DNA from: Chitinophaga nivalis
GTDB taxonomy: Bacteria > Bacteroidota > Bacteroidia > Chitinophagales > Chitinophagaceae
Direction: 5' to 3'
Assembly: GCF_025989125.1 (NCBI RefSeq)
Contig: NZ_JAPDNR010000001.1
Span: 3,144,301-3,208,300 of the forward strand
Length of the DNA stretch: 64,000 nt
The notes beneath the pieces were generated by a model that was given only the letters and a program-made list of their open reading frames with translations, searched no databases and had not been told where the DNA came from. The position numbers and the translations under genes are program-made. Of this stretch, positions 42,739-52,684 are shown piece after piece. How positions within the stretch are numbered: the first letter of the stretch is position 1; every line of letters begins with the position of its first letter.

Positions 42739-44862
42739 TTGAAATATTTTCCTGAGTCTGCGTTAATGCAGTTGGAATTCGATAAAGTTCAGGCATTGCT
42801 GCAAGAGCATTGTAAAACGGACCTCGGCAAAGAAATGGCCGCTAACCTTCGTTTGCATACACATATAGATTATGTTAAAACAGCGCTGCAACAAGCCCAT
42901 GAATATAAACAGCTGACGCTGTTACAAGAGAATTTCCCGAATGATTATATCCTGAACCTGAAAAAAGAGTTACGGTTGCTGGCGATTGAAGGCGCCGTAC
43001 TAACAGGAGAACAGGCCATGCTACTGCGTAAACTGGCAGAAAGCATGCATAGCATCGTCCGGTTTTTTGATCATGACCGCCGTACCCAATATGGTGGCCT
43101 GTTTGAAGTGATCAAAGACACCCACTACGAGAAAAAAATCACGGCCACCATCGATGAAGTACTCGATGAATTGGGGCAGGTACGCGACAATGCCTCTCCG
43201 GAACTGGCTAAGATCAGAATGTCGCTGTTCCGGAAACGCAATGAGCTGCGCCGGGTATTTGACCGTATCCTGCAGAAATTACAAAAGCTCAACTATCTCG
43301 CTGATCAGGAAGAAGCCTTCCTGAACGGCCGCCGGGTGGTAGCCATCTATGCGGAAAACAAACGGATGGTGAAAGGCTTGATACTCGGAGAGTCAGACAC
43401 CCGCAAGACGGCTTTCCTCGAGCCGGAAGAAACAATCGAACTCAATAATGATGTGCAGGCGCTGGAAAGAGAAGAAGGCCGCGAGGTATACCGCATTCTG
43501 AAAGCAATGACGGCTTCCCTCAGCAGTTACGGACACTTGCTCAATGGTTATCATGATATCCTGGGTACCTACGATTTTATCCGGGGAAAGGCCAAACTGG
43601 CCCTGGATATGGATGCACATTATCCCACATTGTTACCGCAGGCGCAGTTACACCTGATACAGGCTTACCATCCTTTGTTATTATTATATAACAGAAAGAA
43701 TAAAAAGCCTACCATCCCGGTAAATATTAATCTGGATAAAGACGCACATATACTGGTGATCAGCGGACCTAACGCCGGTGGTAAAACGGTAACCCTGAAA
43801 ACCATTGGTCTCATTCAGCTGATGTTACAATCCGGTTTGCTGGTACCCGTGCATCCATCTTCCCAACTGGGTATCTTCAAACAACTGATGATTCATATCG
43901 GGGATACCCAATCGCTGGAGTTTGAACTGAGTACCTATAGTTCTCATCTGAAAAACATGAAGTATTTCATGGAGAACGCCAACGGGAAAACGTTGTTCTT
44001 CATTGATGAACTGGGTAGTGGTTCCGATCCCAATCTGGGTGGTGCTTTTGCGGAAGTGATCATGGAGGAACTGGCCAAGAAGCATGCATTTGGTATTGTT
44101 ACCACGCACTATCTTAACCTGAAAGTGATGGCCAATAAAGTAAAAGGAATCATCAACGGCGCGATGGGCTTTGATGAACAAACCCTTTTACCGATGTATA
44201 AACTGATGGTGGGTAAGCCGGGAAGTTCCTATACTTTTTCTATTGCGGAAAGGATCGGATTAAATCCTGCGCTGATTGCACGGGCCAAGAAACTCGTGGA
44301 TGAAGGCCATTTCCAGCTGGATAAGTTGCTGAATAAAGCAGAACAGGATCTGCAGAAAGTAGAATCAAAAGAAAAAGAACTGCAGAAACTACTGAAAGAA
44401 AATGAACGGCTGAAAAGAGAGTATGAGATCCTGTCGGATAAAGAGAAGAAGAGTCAGCAGATCACTTTCATGAAGTTGCAGAACCAGATCAAGGAAACAG
44501 ACCTGCAATACCTGAAAGATATGGAGCGCAAGCTGAAGCAGATTGTAGGAGAGTGGAAGCGATCTGACGATAAAGAAAAGGTGATGAAGCAGGCGGAGAT
44601 ATTATTGTTCCGTCGTCGTGAAAAGCAGATCAATGAGAAGATCGATCGTAAGGTACAAGAGAAGTTCGAGGAGATCAGCGGACAATGTCAGGTAGGTGAT
44701 CAGGTAAAAATTGTTACCAACCGGCAGGTCGGCAAGGTGATCGAGATCCGCGACAAACGGGCGATTGTGCAGATCGGAAATATTCCGATTAATGTGAAGC
44801 TCAGCGATCTGGTACTGGTGCAGGAGAAACCAAAAGAAGCAGAAACAGAAGGTCGGCCGTAG
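42739..44862 (+). CDS. MutS2-family ATPase lacking the Smr domain
   Basis: A 707-aa MutS-like ATPase. The opening TTG is chosen because the family begins MKYFPESALMQLEFDKV; the next ATG (42766) would cut this off. Clamp/lever regions are helical. Walker A GPNAGGKTVTLKTIG (about 341-355), Walker B region FFIDELGSGSDPNLGGAF (about 420-437), and signature TTHYLNLKVMA follow. A long helical segment (about 500-640) and a KOW-like basic end (VGDQVKIVTNRQVGKVIEIRDKRAIVQIG) close it. The C-terminal Smr endonuclease domain of full MutS2 (about 780 aa) is missing. In other bacteria MutS2 acts in recombination control or ribosome rescue; here the nuclease part is absent. Confidence 0.9.
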   Translation: MKYFPESALMQLEFDKVQALLQEHCKTDLGKEMAANLRLHTHIDYVKTALQQAHEYKQLTLLQENFPNDYILNLKKELRLLAIEGAVLTGEQAMLLRKLAESMHSIVRFFDHDRRTQYGGLFEVIKDTHYEKKITATIDEVLDELGQVRDNASPELAKIRMSLFRKRNELRRVFDRILQKLQKLNYLADQEEAFLNGRRVVAIYAENKRMVKGLILGESDTRKTAFLEPEETIELNNDVQALEREEGREVYRILKAMTASLSSYGHLLNGYHDILGTYDFIRGKAKLALDMDAHYPTLLPQAQLHLIQAYHPLLLLYNRKNKKPTIPVNINLDKDAHILVISGPNAGGKTVTLKTIGLIQLMLQSGLLVPVHPSSQLGIFKQLMIHIGDTQSLEFELSTYSSHLKNMKYFMENANGKTLFFIDELGSGSDPNLGGAFAEVIMEELAKKHAFGIVTTHYLNLKVMANKVKGIINGAMGFDEQTLLPMYKLMVGKPGSSYTFSIAERIGLNPALIARAKKLVDEGHFQLDKLLNKAEQDLQKVESKEKELQKLLKENERLKREYEILSDKEKKSQQITFMKLQNQIKETDLQYLKDMERKLKQIVGEWKRSDDKEKVMKQAEILLFRRREKQINEKIDRKVQEKFEEISGQCQVGDQVKIVTNRQVGKVIEIRDKRAIVQIGNIPINVKLSDLVLVQEKPKEAETEGRP

Positions 44863-44993
44863 GGGTATTGGTGGCGCCGGACGTCAGAGATATAGTTAAT
44901 ATCTATGCCGGGGTATAGTTTGAGGTGCAAGAATAAACGTCTACCTTTATTTCCGATAGCAGCATTCTATTATTCATTAAACACGGAAAGCAG

Positions 44994-45869
44994 ATGGAAA
45001 CAGTAGCAAAGAAACCCAGTATACCTGTTTATAACTGTGATTATACGGATGGTGCCTCTTTCTTTATCGGGAAATGGAAAAGTTGTGAGGATGCCGGTTA
45101 TGATCTGGGAGTACCCCATCGTCATAATGGATATAGTATCGATATATTAGTCAAAGGCAGCGTGAAGCATGCCATTGATTTCAGACAATACGAAGTACAG
45201 GCGCCAGCTATCATGCTGATGGAACCGCAACAGGTCCATCAGCATGAAATGGCCACCGATGCGGAAATCATCAATATTTATTTTACCAGTGAATTTCTGG
45301 TGCCGGAAATGCAAGGAATTGTAAGTTGCTGGCGTTGTATCTTTAGTTCGGGACTGATCCCCCTGAATGAAGAACAGATAGCAGAAGTCATGTCTTATGC
45401 CGATCTGATTACCAAGGAATATAACAGCAACAAACTTCGCAAGGAAGCCGTGATCCGGAATTTGCTGAATGCTTTAGTGATTGCATGTGGACGTATTTCA
45501 GAACCCAGTGGTAACTGGATGAATGCGGAGAGTTCGCAGTATAATATGGCCAGGCAGTTTAAAATGCTGGTAGACCAGCATTTCCATGTTAAACCGCAGG
45601 TATCGGATTATGCTGAAATGTTATTTGTATCACCAGGTCACCTGAATGATACGGTAAAAGCACTCCTGGGCAGAAACGCAAAAAACATTATCGACGAGAA
45701 GCGGATAATGGAAGCAAAGCGTTTATTGTATTGGGAAGAACACTCCATAAAACAGATTGCCGCCATGTTGAATTTTGAGGACGATGCTTACTTTAACCGG
45801 TTTTTTAAGAAGCATACCGGCTACACGCCCGTATCATTTCAACGTACTATCCGTGAAAAGTACAATTAA
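44994..45869 (+). CDS. AraC-family transcriptional regulator
   Basis: A 291-aa regulator with an N-terminal cupin sensor (VPHRHNGYSIDILVKGSVKHAIDF and MLMEPQQVHQHEM) and a C-terminal pair of HTH motifs (QVSDYAEMLFVSPGHLNDTVKALLG and HSIKQIAAMLNFEDDAYFNRFFKKHTGYTPVSFQR). It is a close analogue of the AraC protein at 30 kb. It lies upstream of the RND efflux operon (346 bp gap) and is the probable regulator. The ligand is not identifiable. Confidence 0.9.
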   Translation: METVAKKPSIPVYNCDYTDGASFFIGKWKSCEDAGYDLGVPHRHNGYSIDILVKGSVKHAIDFRQYEVQAPAIMLMEPQQVHQHEMATDAEIINIYFTSEFLVPEMQGIVSCWRCIFSSGLIPLNEEQIAEVMSYADLITKEYNSNKLRKEAVIRNLLNALVIACGRISEPSGNWMNAESSQYNMARQFKMLVDQHFHVKPQVSDYAEMLFVSPGHLNDTVKALLGRNAKNIIDEKRIMEAKRLLYWEEHSIKQIAAMLNFEDDAYFNRFFKKHTGYTPVSFQRTIREKYN

Positions 45870-46215
45870 ACCCGTAAAAATTTAAACTTCCGGTAATTTT
45901 AAATTTCTATTTTTGCAACGTAATAATTTAATGATGTCGCCCGTGCATCATTCTTAATTTGAAAGCCGATGAGAATTAATTAGCGGAACGCCGCGAACCT
46001 TTCTTTTCCTTTTACAGAGGTAATTAATTGCTACCCACTAACACATGACGTGCTGTAAAGTTGTGTGCCTGTGAGTAACGCGATGTTGTCTACCTGTATA
46101 CCCACACCCGGACTGTTATCATTACAACTGTACTTGCGTCGTGCAACAATATTTTGCTATTGTGTACGTCAGCAGGAGGGGGTGTATCTATTTAGTGATT
46201 TTTAAAAAAAGTAAC
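45870..46215 (+). promoter_or_regulatory. Leader of the RND efflux operon
   Basis: An exact -7 box TATTTTTG is at 45908-45915, about 300 bp before the adaptor start at 46216, implying a long leader. A small hairpin AATGATG/CATCATT lies at 45930-45952. No open frame with a domain was found. If the box is used, the leader is unusually long for this kind of operon. Confidence 0.45.
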
Positions 46216-47391
46216 ATGAAACCATTGAAACCAATTATTGCAAATTTGCCGGCAGGCTTACTTTATAGTTTTATTGTTCTTACCGTAATGTCTGGTTGCG
46301 GTACTTCTCAGGCCAAAGAAGAGGCGCCACAGGCAGCTCAGCTGCCGGTACTGAAAGTAAGTACCATTCCTGCCACTACTTACCGGGAATACAGCGCTAC
46401 GCTGGAAGGTCGTACCAACGTGGAAATCCGCGCACAGGTAGAAGGTATCCTGGAAAAAATTTATGTAGATGAAGGCGCTTATGTGAAAGCCGGCGAACCT
46501 TTATTCCGCATCAATGACCGGGTATATAAAGAGCTGCAAAGCAATGCCAATGGATCTTTACAGGCTGCTAAAGCGAATCTCGAAAAAGCACAGCTGGAAG
46601 TAGACCGCCTGACACCACTGGTAAGCAACAACGTAGTTTCTGAAGTACAGTTAAAAACTGCCCAGGCAGCTTATCAGGCCGCCAAAGCAGCCGTATCCCA
46701 GGCACAGGCACAGTTGGGTAATGCCAGTATTAATGTAGGCTACACGATTATCACTGCTCCGGTAAGTGGTTATATCGGCAGAATTCCTTACAAAGCAGGT
46801 GCTTTGGTAGGAAGAGCAGAACCACAGCCATTAACGCTGTTGTCTGATGTAAGCCAGGTATATGCTTACTTCTCCATGAGTGAGCCGGACTTCCTGAAAT
46901 TCAAAAATGAAACTGCGGGTAACAGCATCGCAGAAAAAGTAAAACAATTGCCGGCAGTAGAATTGAAACTCGCTGACAATAGCATATATACCGAAAAAGG
47001 TAAGATCGAAACCATGGAAGGTCAGTTTGATAAAACCATGGGAGCGGTTAGTTTCCGCGCCTCTTTCCCGAATGCAGCCGGTTTGCTGCGCTCCGGTAAT
47101 ACCGGTAAAATCCGTATTCCGGAACAGTTTTCACAGGCGGTAGTCATCCCTGCAGAAGCTACTTACGAAATGCAGGATAAAGTAATGGTGTTCCTGGTAT
47201 CCGACAGCAATAAAGTAGTTGGCACTCCTATCACCATCGCCGGAAAAAGCGGTAACTACTACTTCGTTGATAAAGGGGTAAAAGCTGGCCAGAGTATCGT
47301 GTATGCAGGTCTTGACCGTTTGCACGATGGTACCGTAGTGGCCCCGCAGCATGTATCACTGGATAGCTTGCTGAAAGTAAGACCACTTTAA
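46216..47391 (+). CDS. RND efflux membrane-fusion (periplasmic adaptor) protein
   Basis: A 391-aa lipoprotein adaptor. The ATG at 46216 opens MKPLKPIIANLPAGLLYSFIVLTVMSGCG, with a lipobox (VMSGC); an upstream in-frame start is ignored. Parts: barrel-sandwich hybrid (VEGILEKIYVDEGAYVKAGEPLFRI), alpha-helical hairpin (about 115-175, ANLEKAQLEVDRLTPLV), and the beta-barrel region (PVSGYIGRIPYKAGALVGRA). It bridges the inner-membrane pump and the outer-membrane channel. It is the first gene of a three-gene operon (adaptor, pump, channel). Confidence 0.94.
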   Translation: MKPLKPIIANLPAGLLYSFIVLTVMSGCGTSQAKEEAPQAAQLPVLKVSTIPATTYREYSATLEGRTNVEIRAQVEGILEKIYVDEGAYVKAGEPLFRINDRVYKELQSNANGSLQAAKANLEKAQLEVDRLTPLVSNNVVSEVQLKTAQAAYQAAKAAVSQAQAQLGNASINVGYTIITAPVSGYIGRIPYKAGALVGRAEPQPLTLLSDVSQVYAYFSMSEPDFLKFKNETAGNSIAEKVKQLPAVELKLADNSIYTEKGKIETMEGQFDKTMGAVSFRASFPNAAGLLRSGNTGKIRIPEQFSQAVVIPAEATYEMQDKVMVFLVSDSNKVVGTPITIAGKSGNYYFVDKGVKAGQSIVYAGLDRLHDGTVVAPQHVSLDSLLKVRPL

Positions 47392-47485
47392 TATTTCGCA
47401 AAGGCGGTACACACACCGTTGCCGCCTTTGTGATAGCATTCTCTTTACGCCATCATTTTGATGACGCTTAAATTCTATTGCTCGT

Positions 47486-50400
47486 ATGTTTAGAAAATTT
47501 ATAGAACGGCCGGTACTGGCTACAGTTATATCCATCATTCTGGTATTATTGGGAATACTGGCGCTTGTAACGCTTCCCATGAGCCAGTTTCCGGAGATTG
47601 CCCCACCGAGTGTGGCGGTAACCGCTTCCTATCCGGGTGCCAACGCTGAAGTGGTAGCCCGTTCGGTAGCAACACCTATTGAAGAAGCCGTGAACGGGGT
47701 AGAGAACATGACTTACATGACGTCTACTTCCAATAACGACGGTTCCATGACCCTCAATATTTATTTCAAGCTGGGAACCAATCCTGACCTGGCTGCTGTA
47801 AACGTGCAAAACCGTGTAGCTAAGGCTACGAGCCTGTTGCCTGCGGAAGTAGTGCAAGCCGGTATCAGCACGCAGAAACAGCAGAACAGTATGATCATGG
47901 TGGTGAACCTGATGAGTGATAAAGAGGAGTACAATGAAACGTTCCTGCAGAACTACGCAAAAATCAATATCATCCCGGAAATACAACGTGTAAACGGTGT
48001 TGGTCAGGCGATGGTATTTGGTGCGAAAGATTACTCCATGCGTATCTGGCTGAAACCGGAAAGACTTACTGCTTATAATATGTCTCCGCAGGAAGTACTG
48101 GGCGCTATCCGCGATCAGAATCTGGAAGCGGCTCCCGGCCGTTTCGGAGAAGGCAGTAAAGAATCTTTTGAGTATATCATCAAATACAAAGGGAAGCTGA
48201 ATAAAAACCAACAGTATGAAGATATCATCCTCCGCGCAGATGCCAATGGTTCTGTGGTACGTCTGAAAGACGTTGCCCGCGTAGAGTTTGGCTCTTTCAG
48301 CTATGGTAGTGATACCCGTGTAAACGGTAAATATGGTATCGGTATCGCTATCAATCAGACTTCCGGTTCCAACGCCAACGAAATACAGGAAACCATCAAC
48401 GCATTGATGAAAAAAGCCTCTGCTGCTTTTCCTGCCGGCGTAGAATACTTTAATATCTATAGTACGAAAGAATACCTGGACGAATCGATTGACCAGGTGA
48501 AACATACCCTGATAGAAGCATTTATCCTGGTATTTATCGTGGTGTTCATCTTCCTGCAGGATTTCCGTTCTACCCTGATCCCGGCCATTGCCGTGCCAGT
48601 AGCGATTATCGGTACCTTCTTCTTCATGAAGCTCTTTGGTTTCTCAATCAACCTGCTGACATTGTTCGCATTGATTCTGGCGATTGGTATTGTGGTGGAT
48701 GATGCGATTGTGGTGGTGGAAGCGGTCCACTCCAAAATGGAGAAAGGAGCCAACCCGCGACATGCGACGTTATCTTCCATGCAGGAAATTTCCGGTGCGA
48801 TTATCTCCATTACCCTCGTGATGTCTGCCGTGTTTATCCCGGTAGGTTTCATGGAAGGTCCGGCAGGGGTATTTTACCGGCAGTTTGCCTTTACCCTCGC
48901 TATCGCGATCCTGATTTCGGCGCTGAACGCATTAACGCTGAGTCCTGCGTTGTGTGCCCTGTTGCTGAAAAATAACCATAGCACAGATCACGATCAACAT
49001 CATACACAGAAAGGTAAAGTACAGTTGCAGACCAAAGGTTTTGGCAAGCGTTTCTTCGCTGCTTTCAACACAGGTTTCACTGCCATGACCAATAAGTATG
49101 TACGTAGCTTACAGTTCCTCATTAAAAATAAATGGGTAACCGTTACCGGACTGCTGATCATTGGTGCGGTGACTTTCTGGCTGATGCGTAAAACACCATC
49201 CGGCTTTATTCCTACAGAAGATCAGGGCTTTGCGGTATATGCCGTAACCATGCCTCCCGGATCTTCCCTGGAACGTACCCGCGAAGTGGTAAATAAAGTA
49301 GAACACATCGTAAAAGACCTGGAAGGTACCCACAACTACCTGAGTGTATCCGGTTTTAACTTCCTGTCTAACTCCAGCAGTGCGACTTCTGGTGTAGGTT
49401 TCATCAAACTGAAACCACACGCGCAAAGGGGCGCCATCAAAAATATGGATGCCATCATGGGAATGCTGCAACAGAAATTTGCCGCTATTCCGGAAGCCAG
49501 CATCTTCGTATTCAATATGCCTACCGTACCAGGTTTCAGTAACGTAGCCGGTTTTGAGGTGATCCTCCAGGATCGTACCGGTGGGCCGCTGGATAAACTG
49601 GGTAACACCGCCTATGGTTTTATCGGTGAGCTGATGAAACGTAAAGAAATTGCGTTTGCCTTCACCACCTTTAACAACAACCACCCGCAATACGAAATAG
49701 AAATAGACGACCGCAAAGCCAAACAGCTGGGTATACCGGTAGGCGATATCCTGCAAACCATGCAGGTGTACTATGGTAGTATGTTTGCGTCTGACTTTAA
49801 CAGGTTTGGTAAATACTACCGTGTAATTGTTCAGGCAGATGCCGAACTGCGTAAGGAAGTATCCTCACTGGATGGCGTATACGTAAAAAATGTACACGGT
49901 GAAATGGTACCTATCAACACCGTCGTATCACTGAAACGAGTATACGGACCTGAAACCGTTACCCGTAACAACCTGTTCAACGCTGTTACCATCAATGGTC
50001 AGGCGAAACCAGGATACAGTAGTGGTGATGCTATTAAAGCGGTAGAAGAAGTAGCAGCGCAGTACCTGCCAAGAGGTTTTTCCTATGAATGGGTAGGTAT
50101 GACCAAAGAAGAAATCAGCGCAGGTAACCAGGCGGCTATCATCTTTACCCTGTGTCTCATCTTTGTATACTTCCTGCTGGCAGCACAGTATGAAAGCTAC
50201 ATCCTGCCACTGGCGGTAATCTTATCTATACCGCTGGGTATCTTCGGGGTGTTTGTATTCATCAACCTGTTTGGTATCGACAACAACATTTATGTACAGG
50301 TAGGTTTGATCATGCTGATAGGTTTGCTGGCGAAGAATGCGATCCTGATCGTGGAATATGCGGTACAGCGGCGGCGTAGTGGTATGGGCCTGGTAGCTTC

Positions 50401-50671
50401 GGCTATCCGTGCAGCCAGCCTGCGTTTACGTCCGATCCTGATGACTTCCTTTGCCTTTATTGCAGGCCTGTTGCCGCTGATGCGTGCTACCGGTTCCTCT
50501 GCACAGGGTAACCGATCCATCAGTACCGGTGCTGCCGGCGGTATGTTAACCGGGGTAATACTGGGTGTGTTTGTGATACCGGTGTTGTATGTGATGTTCC
50601 AGTACCTGCAGGAGAAAATCAGCCGTAAACCGGTGGTAGCTGCTGCAGAAGAAGGTGAAATGGTACACTAG
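47486..50671 (+). CDS. RND efflux pump, HAE1 family inner-membrane transporter
   Basis: A 1061-aa inner-membrane proton-driven pump. It has 12 hydrophobic segments in two repeats. The proton relay motif LILAIGIVVDDAIVVVEAVH (about 395-415, with the paired Asp) and the second-half LIMLIGLLAKNAILIVEYAVQ are intact. Large periplasmic loops follow TM1 and TM7. The start FRKFIERPVLATVISIILVLLG is typical of AcrB-like HAE1 pumps, usually multidrug. Ends at 50671; the channel gene starts 43 bp later. A small Pro/His-rich cytosolic loop (HSTDHDQHHTQKGK, about 505) is variable between homologues. Confidence 0.96.
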   Translation: MFRKFIERPVLATVISIILVLLGILALVTLPMSQFPEIAPPSVAVTASYPGANAEVVARSVATPIEEAVNGVENMTYMTSTSNNDGSMTLNIYFKLGTNPDLAAVNVQNRVAKATSLLPAEVVQAGISTQKQQNSMIMVVNLMSDKEEYNETFLQNYAKINIIPEIQRVNGVGQAMVFGAKDYSMRIWLKPERLTAYNMSPQEVLGAIRDQNLEAAPGRFGEGSKESFEYIIKYKGKLNKNQQYEDIILRADANGSVVRLKDVARVEFGSFSYGSDTRVNGKYGIGIAINQTSGSNANEIQETINALMKKASAAFPAGVEYFNIYSTKEYLDESIDQVKHTLIEAFILVFIVVFIFLQDFRSTLIPAIAVPVAIIGTFFFMKLFGFSINLLTLFALILAIGIVVDDAIVVVEAVHSKMEKGANPRHATLSSMQEISGAIISITLVMSAVFIPVGFMEGPAGVFYRQFAFTLAIAILISALNALTLSPALCALLLKNNHSTDHDQHHTQKGKVQLQTKGFGKRFFAAFNTGFTAMTNKYVRSLQFLIKNKWVTVTGLLIIGAVTFWLMRKTPSGFIPTEDQGFAVYAVTMPPGSSLERTREVVNKVEHIVKDLEGTHNYLSVSGFNFLSNSSSATSGVGFIKLKPHAQRGAIKNMDAIMGMLQQKFAAIPEASIFVFNMPTVPGFSNVAGFEVILQDRTGGPLDKLGNTAYGFIGELMKRKEIAFAFTTFNNNHPQYEIEIDDRKAKQLGIPVGDILQTMQVYYGSMFASDFNRFGKYYRVIVQADAELRKEVSSLDGVYVKNVHGEMVPINTVVSLKRVYGPETVTRNNLFNAVTINGQAKPGYSSGDAIKAVEEVAAQYLPRGFSYEWVGMTKEEISAGNQAAIIFTLCLIFVYFLLAAQYESYILPLAVILSIPLGIFGVFVFINLFGIDNNIYVQVGLIMLIGLLAKNAILIVEYAVQRRRSGMGLVASAIRAASLRLRPILMTSFAFIAGLLPLMRATGSSAQGNRSISTGAAGGMLTGVILGVFVIPVLYVMFQYLQEKISRKPVVAAAEEGEMVH

Positions 50672-50714
50672 TACCTGTATAAAACAAGAATTATCAGAAT
50701 CAGAAATACGACAA

Positions 50715-52139
50715 ATGAAAACAAGATATAGCACATTTTATTTTTTGTTGTTGTCCTTAGTTGTAGGGTTAGCAGCATGCCGGGTTGGTCGTAATTACGA
50801 GCGGCCCCCGGTGGCGCTGCCCCAGCAGTTTGGTAACACGACTGTTGCCCCTTCCGATAGCAGCAGTATAGCAGAGATAGAATGGAAACGTTTTTTTGCA
50901 GATGCTACCTTACAACAGCTCATCGACAAAGCCCTCACCGGCAACTATGATCTGCAGCTGGCCGTTAAAAGGGTAGAGTCGGCACAATCTTACCTGAAAC
51001 AAGCCAAACTGGCCTGGCTGCCGGCTTTCACTGCCACCGCCACAGGTAATACCAATTTTCCGTCCAAGAATAGTTTCACTGGTATGAACATGCAACAGTT
51101 CAACTTTGGTGATCATATCGAAGACTTTAACTTAGGTGTAGGGATGTCCTGGGAAGTAGATGTATGGGGTAAAATCCGTCGCCAGAAAGAAGCAGCGATG
51201 GCTACTTACCTGCAGACCTATGAAGGACAGCATGCCGTACAAACCAGCCTGGTAGCAGCTGTTGCCAGCAGCTACTTCAACCTGCTGATGCTGGATAATC
51301 AGCTGAGCATTGCCCGTAAAAATGTAACCCTCAGCGATACCATCGTACAAATGATCCGTCTGCAGAAAACTGCCGGGGAAGTAACAGAACTGGCGGTACA
51401 ACAGGCTATTTCCCAACAGCAGACAGCAGAATTGTTGCTGCCGCAGCTGGAACAGGGTATCGCCATCCAGGAAAATGCGATCCGCATCCTGACTGGTGAA
51501 CTGCCGAGCACTATTGCCCGCAGCAGCAAACTCTCCGACTTCCAGGTAGGCGAAACATTACCTGCTGGCGTACCAGCAGCCATGATCAGCCGTCGTCCGG
51601 ATGTACGTGCCAACGAAATGGGCCTGGTAGCCGCTAACGCCAAAGTAGGTGTAGCACAGGGAAATATGTACCCTACGCTCAACATCACTGCCAATGGTGG
51701 TGTGAACTCCTTTAAAGCCAGCACCTGGTTTAATCTGCCGGCATCCTTATTCGGGACAGTAGCCGGTAGCATTACCCAGCCTATCTTCCAGCGCCGTGCC
51801 TTAAAAACACAACTGGAAGTAGCGAAGAATGAGCGCGAGCAAGCCGTGATCACCTTCAAACAATCTGCGCTGAATGCCATCGGAGAGGTGAGCGATGCGC
51901 TGATAAAATTAGATAAACTGAAAACCCAGCAAGCGATAGCTTCCAAACAGGTGAATACCTCCCAGCTGGCAGTACAGCAGGCACAGATGCTGTTCCGCAG
52001 TGGTATGGCCAATTACCTGGAAGTAATTACCGCACAGGCTAATTCCCTGAAAGCGGAACTGGGGCAGGCAGATATAGACCGGCAGCGTTTAAGCGCCATG
52101 GTAGATCTGTACCGTTCTTTAGGCGGCGGCTGGAAATAA
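50715..52139 (+). CDS. TolC-like outer-membrane channel lipoprotein
   Basis: A 474-aa outer-membrane efflux channel of the NodT type. The ATG at 50715 gives MKTRYSTFYFLLLSLVVGLAACRVG, with lipobox LAAC; an upstream in-frame start is rejected. Two OEP repeats follow, each with helical hairpin and barrel strands (LLMLDNQLSIARKNVTLSDTIVQMIRLQK; NAIGEVSDALIKLDKLKTQQAIASKQVN). The typical block ISRRPDVRANEMGLVAANAKVGVAQGNMYPTLNITA is complete. It is the last gene of the RND operon and is followed by structured terminators. Confidence 0.94.
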   Translation: MKTRYSTFYFLLLSLVVGLAACRVGRNYERPPVALPQQFGNTTVAPSDSSSIAEIEWKRFFADATLQQLIDKALTGNYDLQLAVKRVESAQSYLKQAKLAWLPAFTATATGNTNFPSKNSFTGMNMQQFNFGDHIEDFNLGVGMSWEVDVWGKIRRQKEAAMATYLQTYEGQHAVQTSLVAAVASSYFNLLMLDNQLSIARKNVTLSDTIVQMIRLQKTAGEVTELAVQQAISQQQTAELLLPQLEQGIAIQENAIRILTGELPSTIARSSKLSDFQVGETLPAGVPAAMISRRPDVRANEMGLVAANAKVGVAQGNMYPTLNITANGGVNSFKASTWFNLPASLFGTVAGSITQPIFQRRALKTQLEVAKNEREQAVITFKQSALNAIGEVSDALIKLDKLKTQQAIASKQVNTSQLAVQQAQMLFRSGMANYLEVITAQANSLKAELGQADIDRQRLSAMVDLYRSLGGGWK

Positions 52140-52259
52140 CCGTCTCCTGAAATGAATGGCGAATGGCGGATCAAAGCGATAGTTAGCCAGATGAAACCAG
52201 GAATCAACAGCACCGGATTACCTCGCTTAGGTCCGCCATTTGTTATTTGTTTTAAACGT

Positions 52260-52286
52260 AAATCCGCCACTATGGCGGATTTTTTG
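52260..52286 (+). terminator. Terminator of the RND operon
   Basis: Stem AAATCCGCCA (52260-52269) pairs with TGGCGGATTT (52273-52282) around a CTA loop; a T-rich run follows. The arm sequence TCCGCCA recurs upstream (AATGGCGGA at 52162-52170, TCCGCCATT at 52232-52240), so alternative pairings are possible. Confidence 0.85.
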
Positions 52287-52303
52287 TTTTTGTGCTAATT
52301 TTT

Positions 52304-52334
52304 TTTGTTAATTCAGTTTCGTTTTATACTTTTG
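52304..52334 (+). promoter_or_regulatory. Promoter of tRNA-Ser
   Basis: A -33 TTTG (52304-52307) and an exact -7 box TACTTTTG (52327-52334) are separated by 19 bp. Transcription would start near the tRNA 5' end at 52342. Confidence 0.7.
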
Positions 52335-52341
52335 CGTCCCT

Positions 52342-52426
52342 GGAGAGTTGGCAGAGCGGTCGATTGCGGCAGTCTTGAAAACTGTTGACTGTAACAGGTC
52401 CCGGGGTTCGAATCCCTGACTCTCCG
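52342..52426 (+). tRNA. tRNA-Ser (anticodon TGA)
   Basis: An 85-nt class II tRNA. Acceptor GGAGAGT pairs with ACTCTCC. The anticodon stem CAGT/ACTG holds the loop CTTGAAA with anticodon TGA. A long variable arm follows (TTGACTGTAACAGGTC) and then the T arm CGGGG/CCCTG-type with TTCGAAT loop. It reads UCA/UCG codons. CCA is not encoded. Confidence 0.96.
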
Positions 52427-52435
52427 CAGAAGAAG

Positions 52436-52466
52436 AAGCCTTAGGTAATTGCCTAAAGGCTTTTTT
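52436..52466 (+). terminator. Terminator of tRNA-Ser
   Basis: Stem AAGCCTTAGG with GCCTAAAGGCTT (one bulge) followed by six T residues. Confidence 0.9.
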
Positions 52467-52684
52467 GTTTTTAGGATATTGCGTCCGTCTCATCACGAAT
52501 GACCCTGCCTCTCTGCAAGAATTGATACAAAATTCGTGGACGGATTTTGTATCGCTTTTTCATTTTCAAGCAGGTGTTGATATAGGTTGAATTAAAATGG
52601 ATTTAGTGGAGAGATGGAAGATGATGTAGAAAAATGATCCGTCAATCTGTATAGCCGGCATATGGGAAAAAAATAACGATACCT

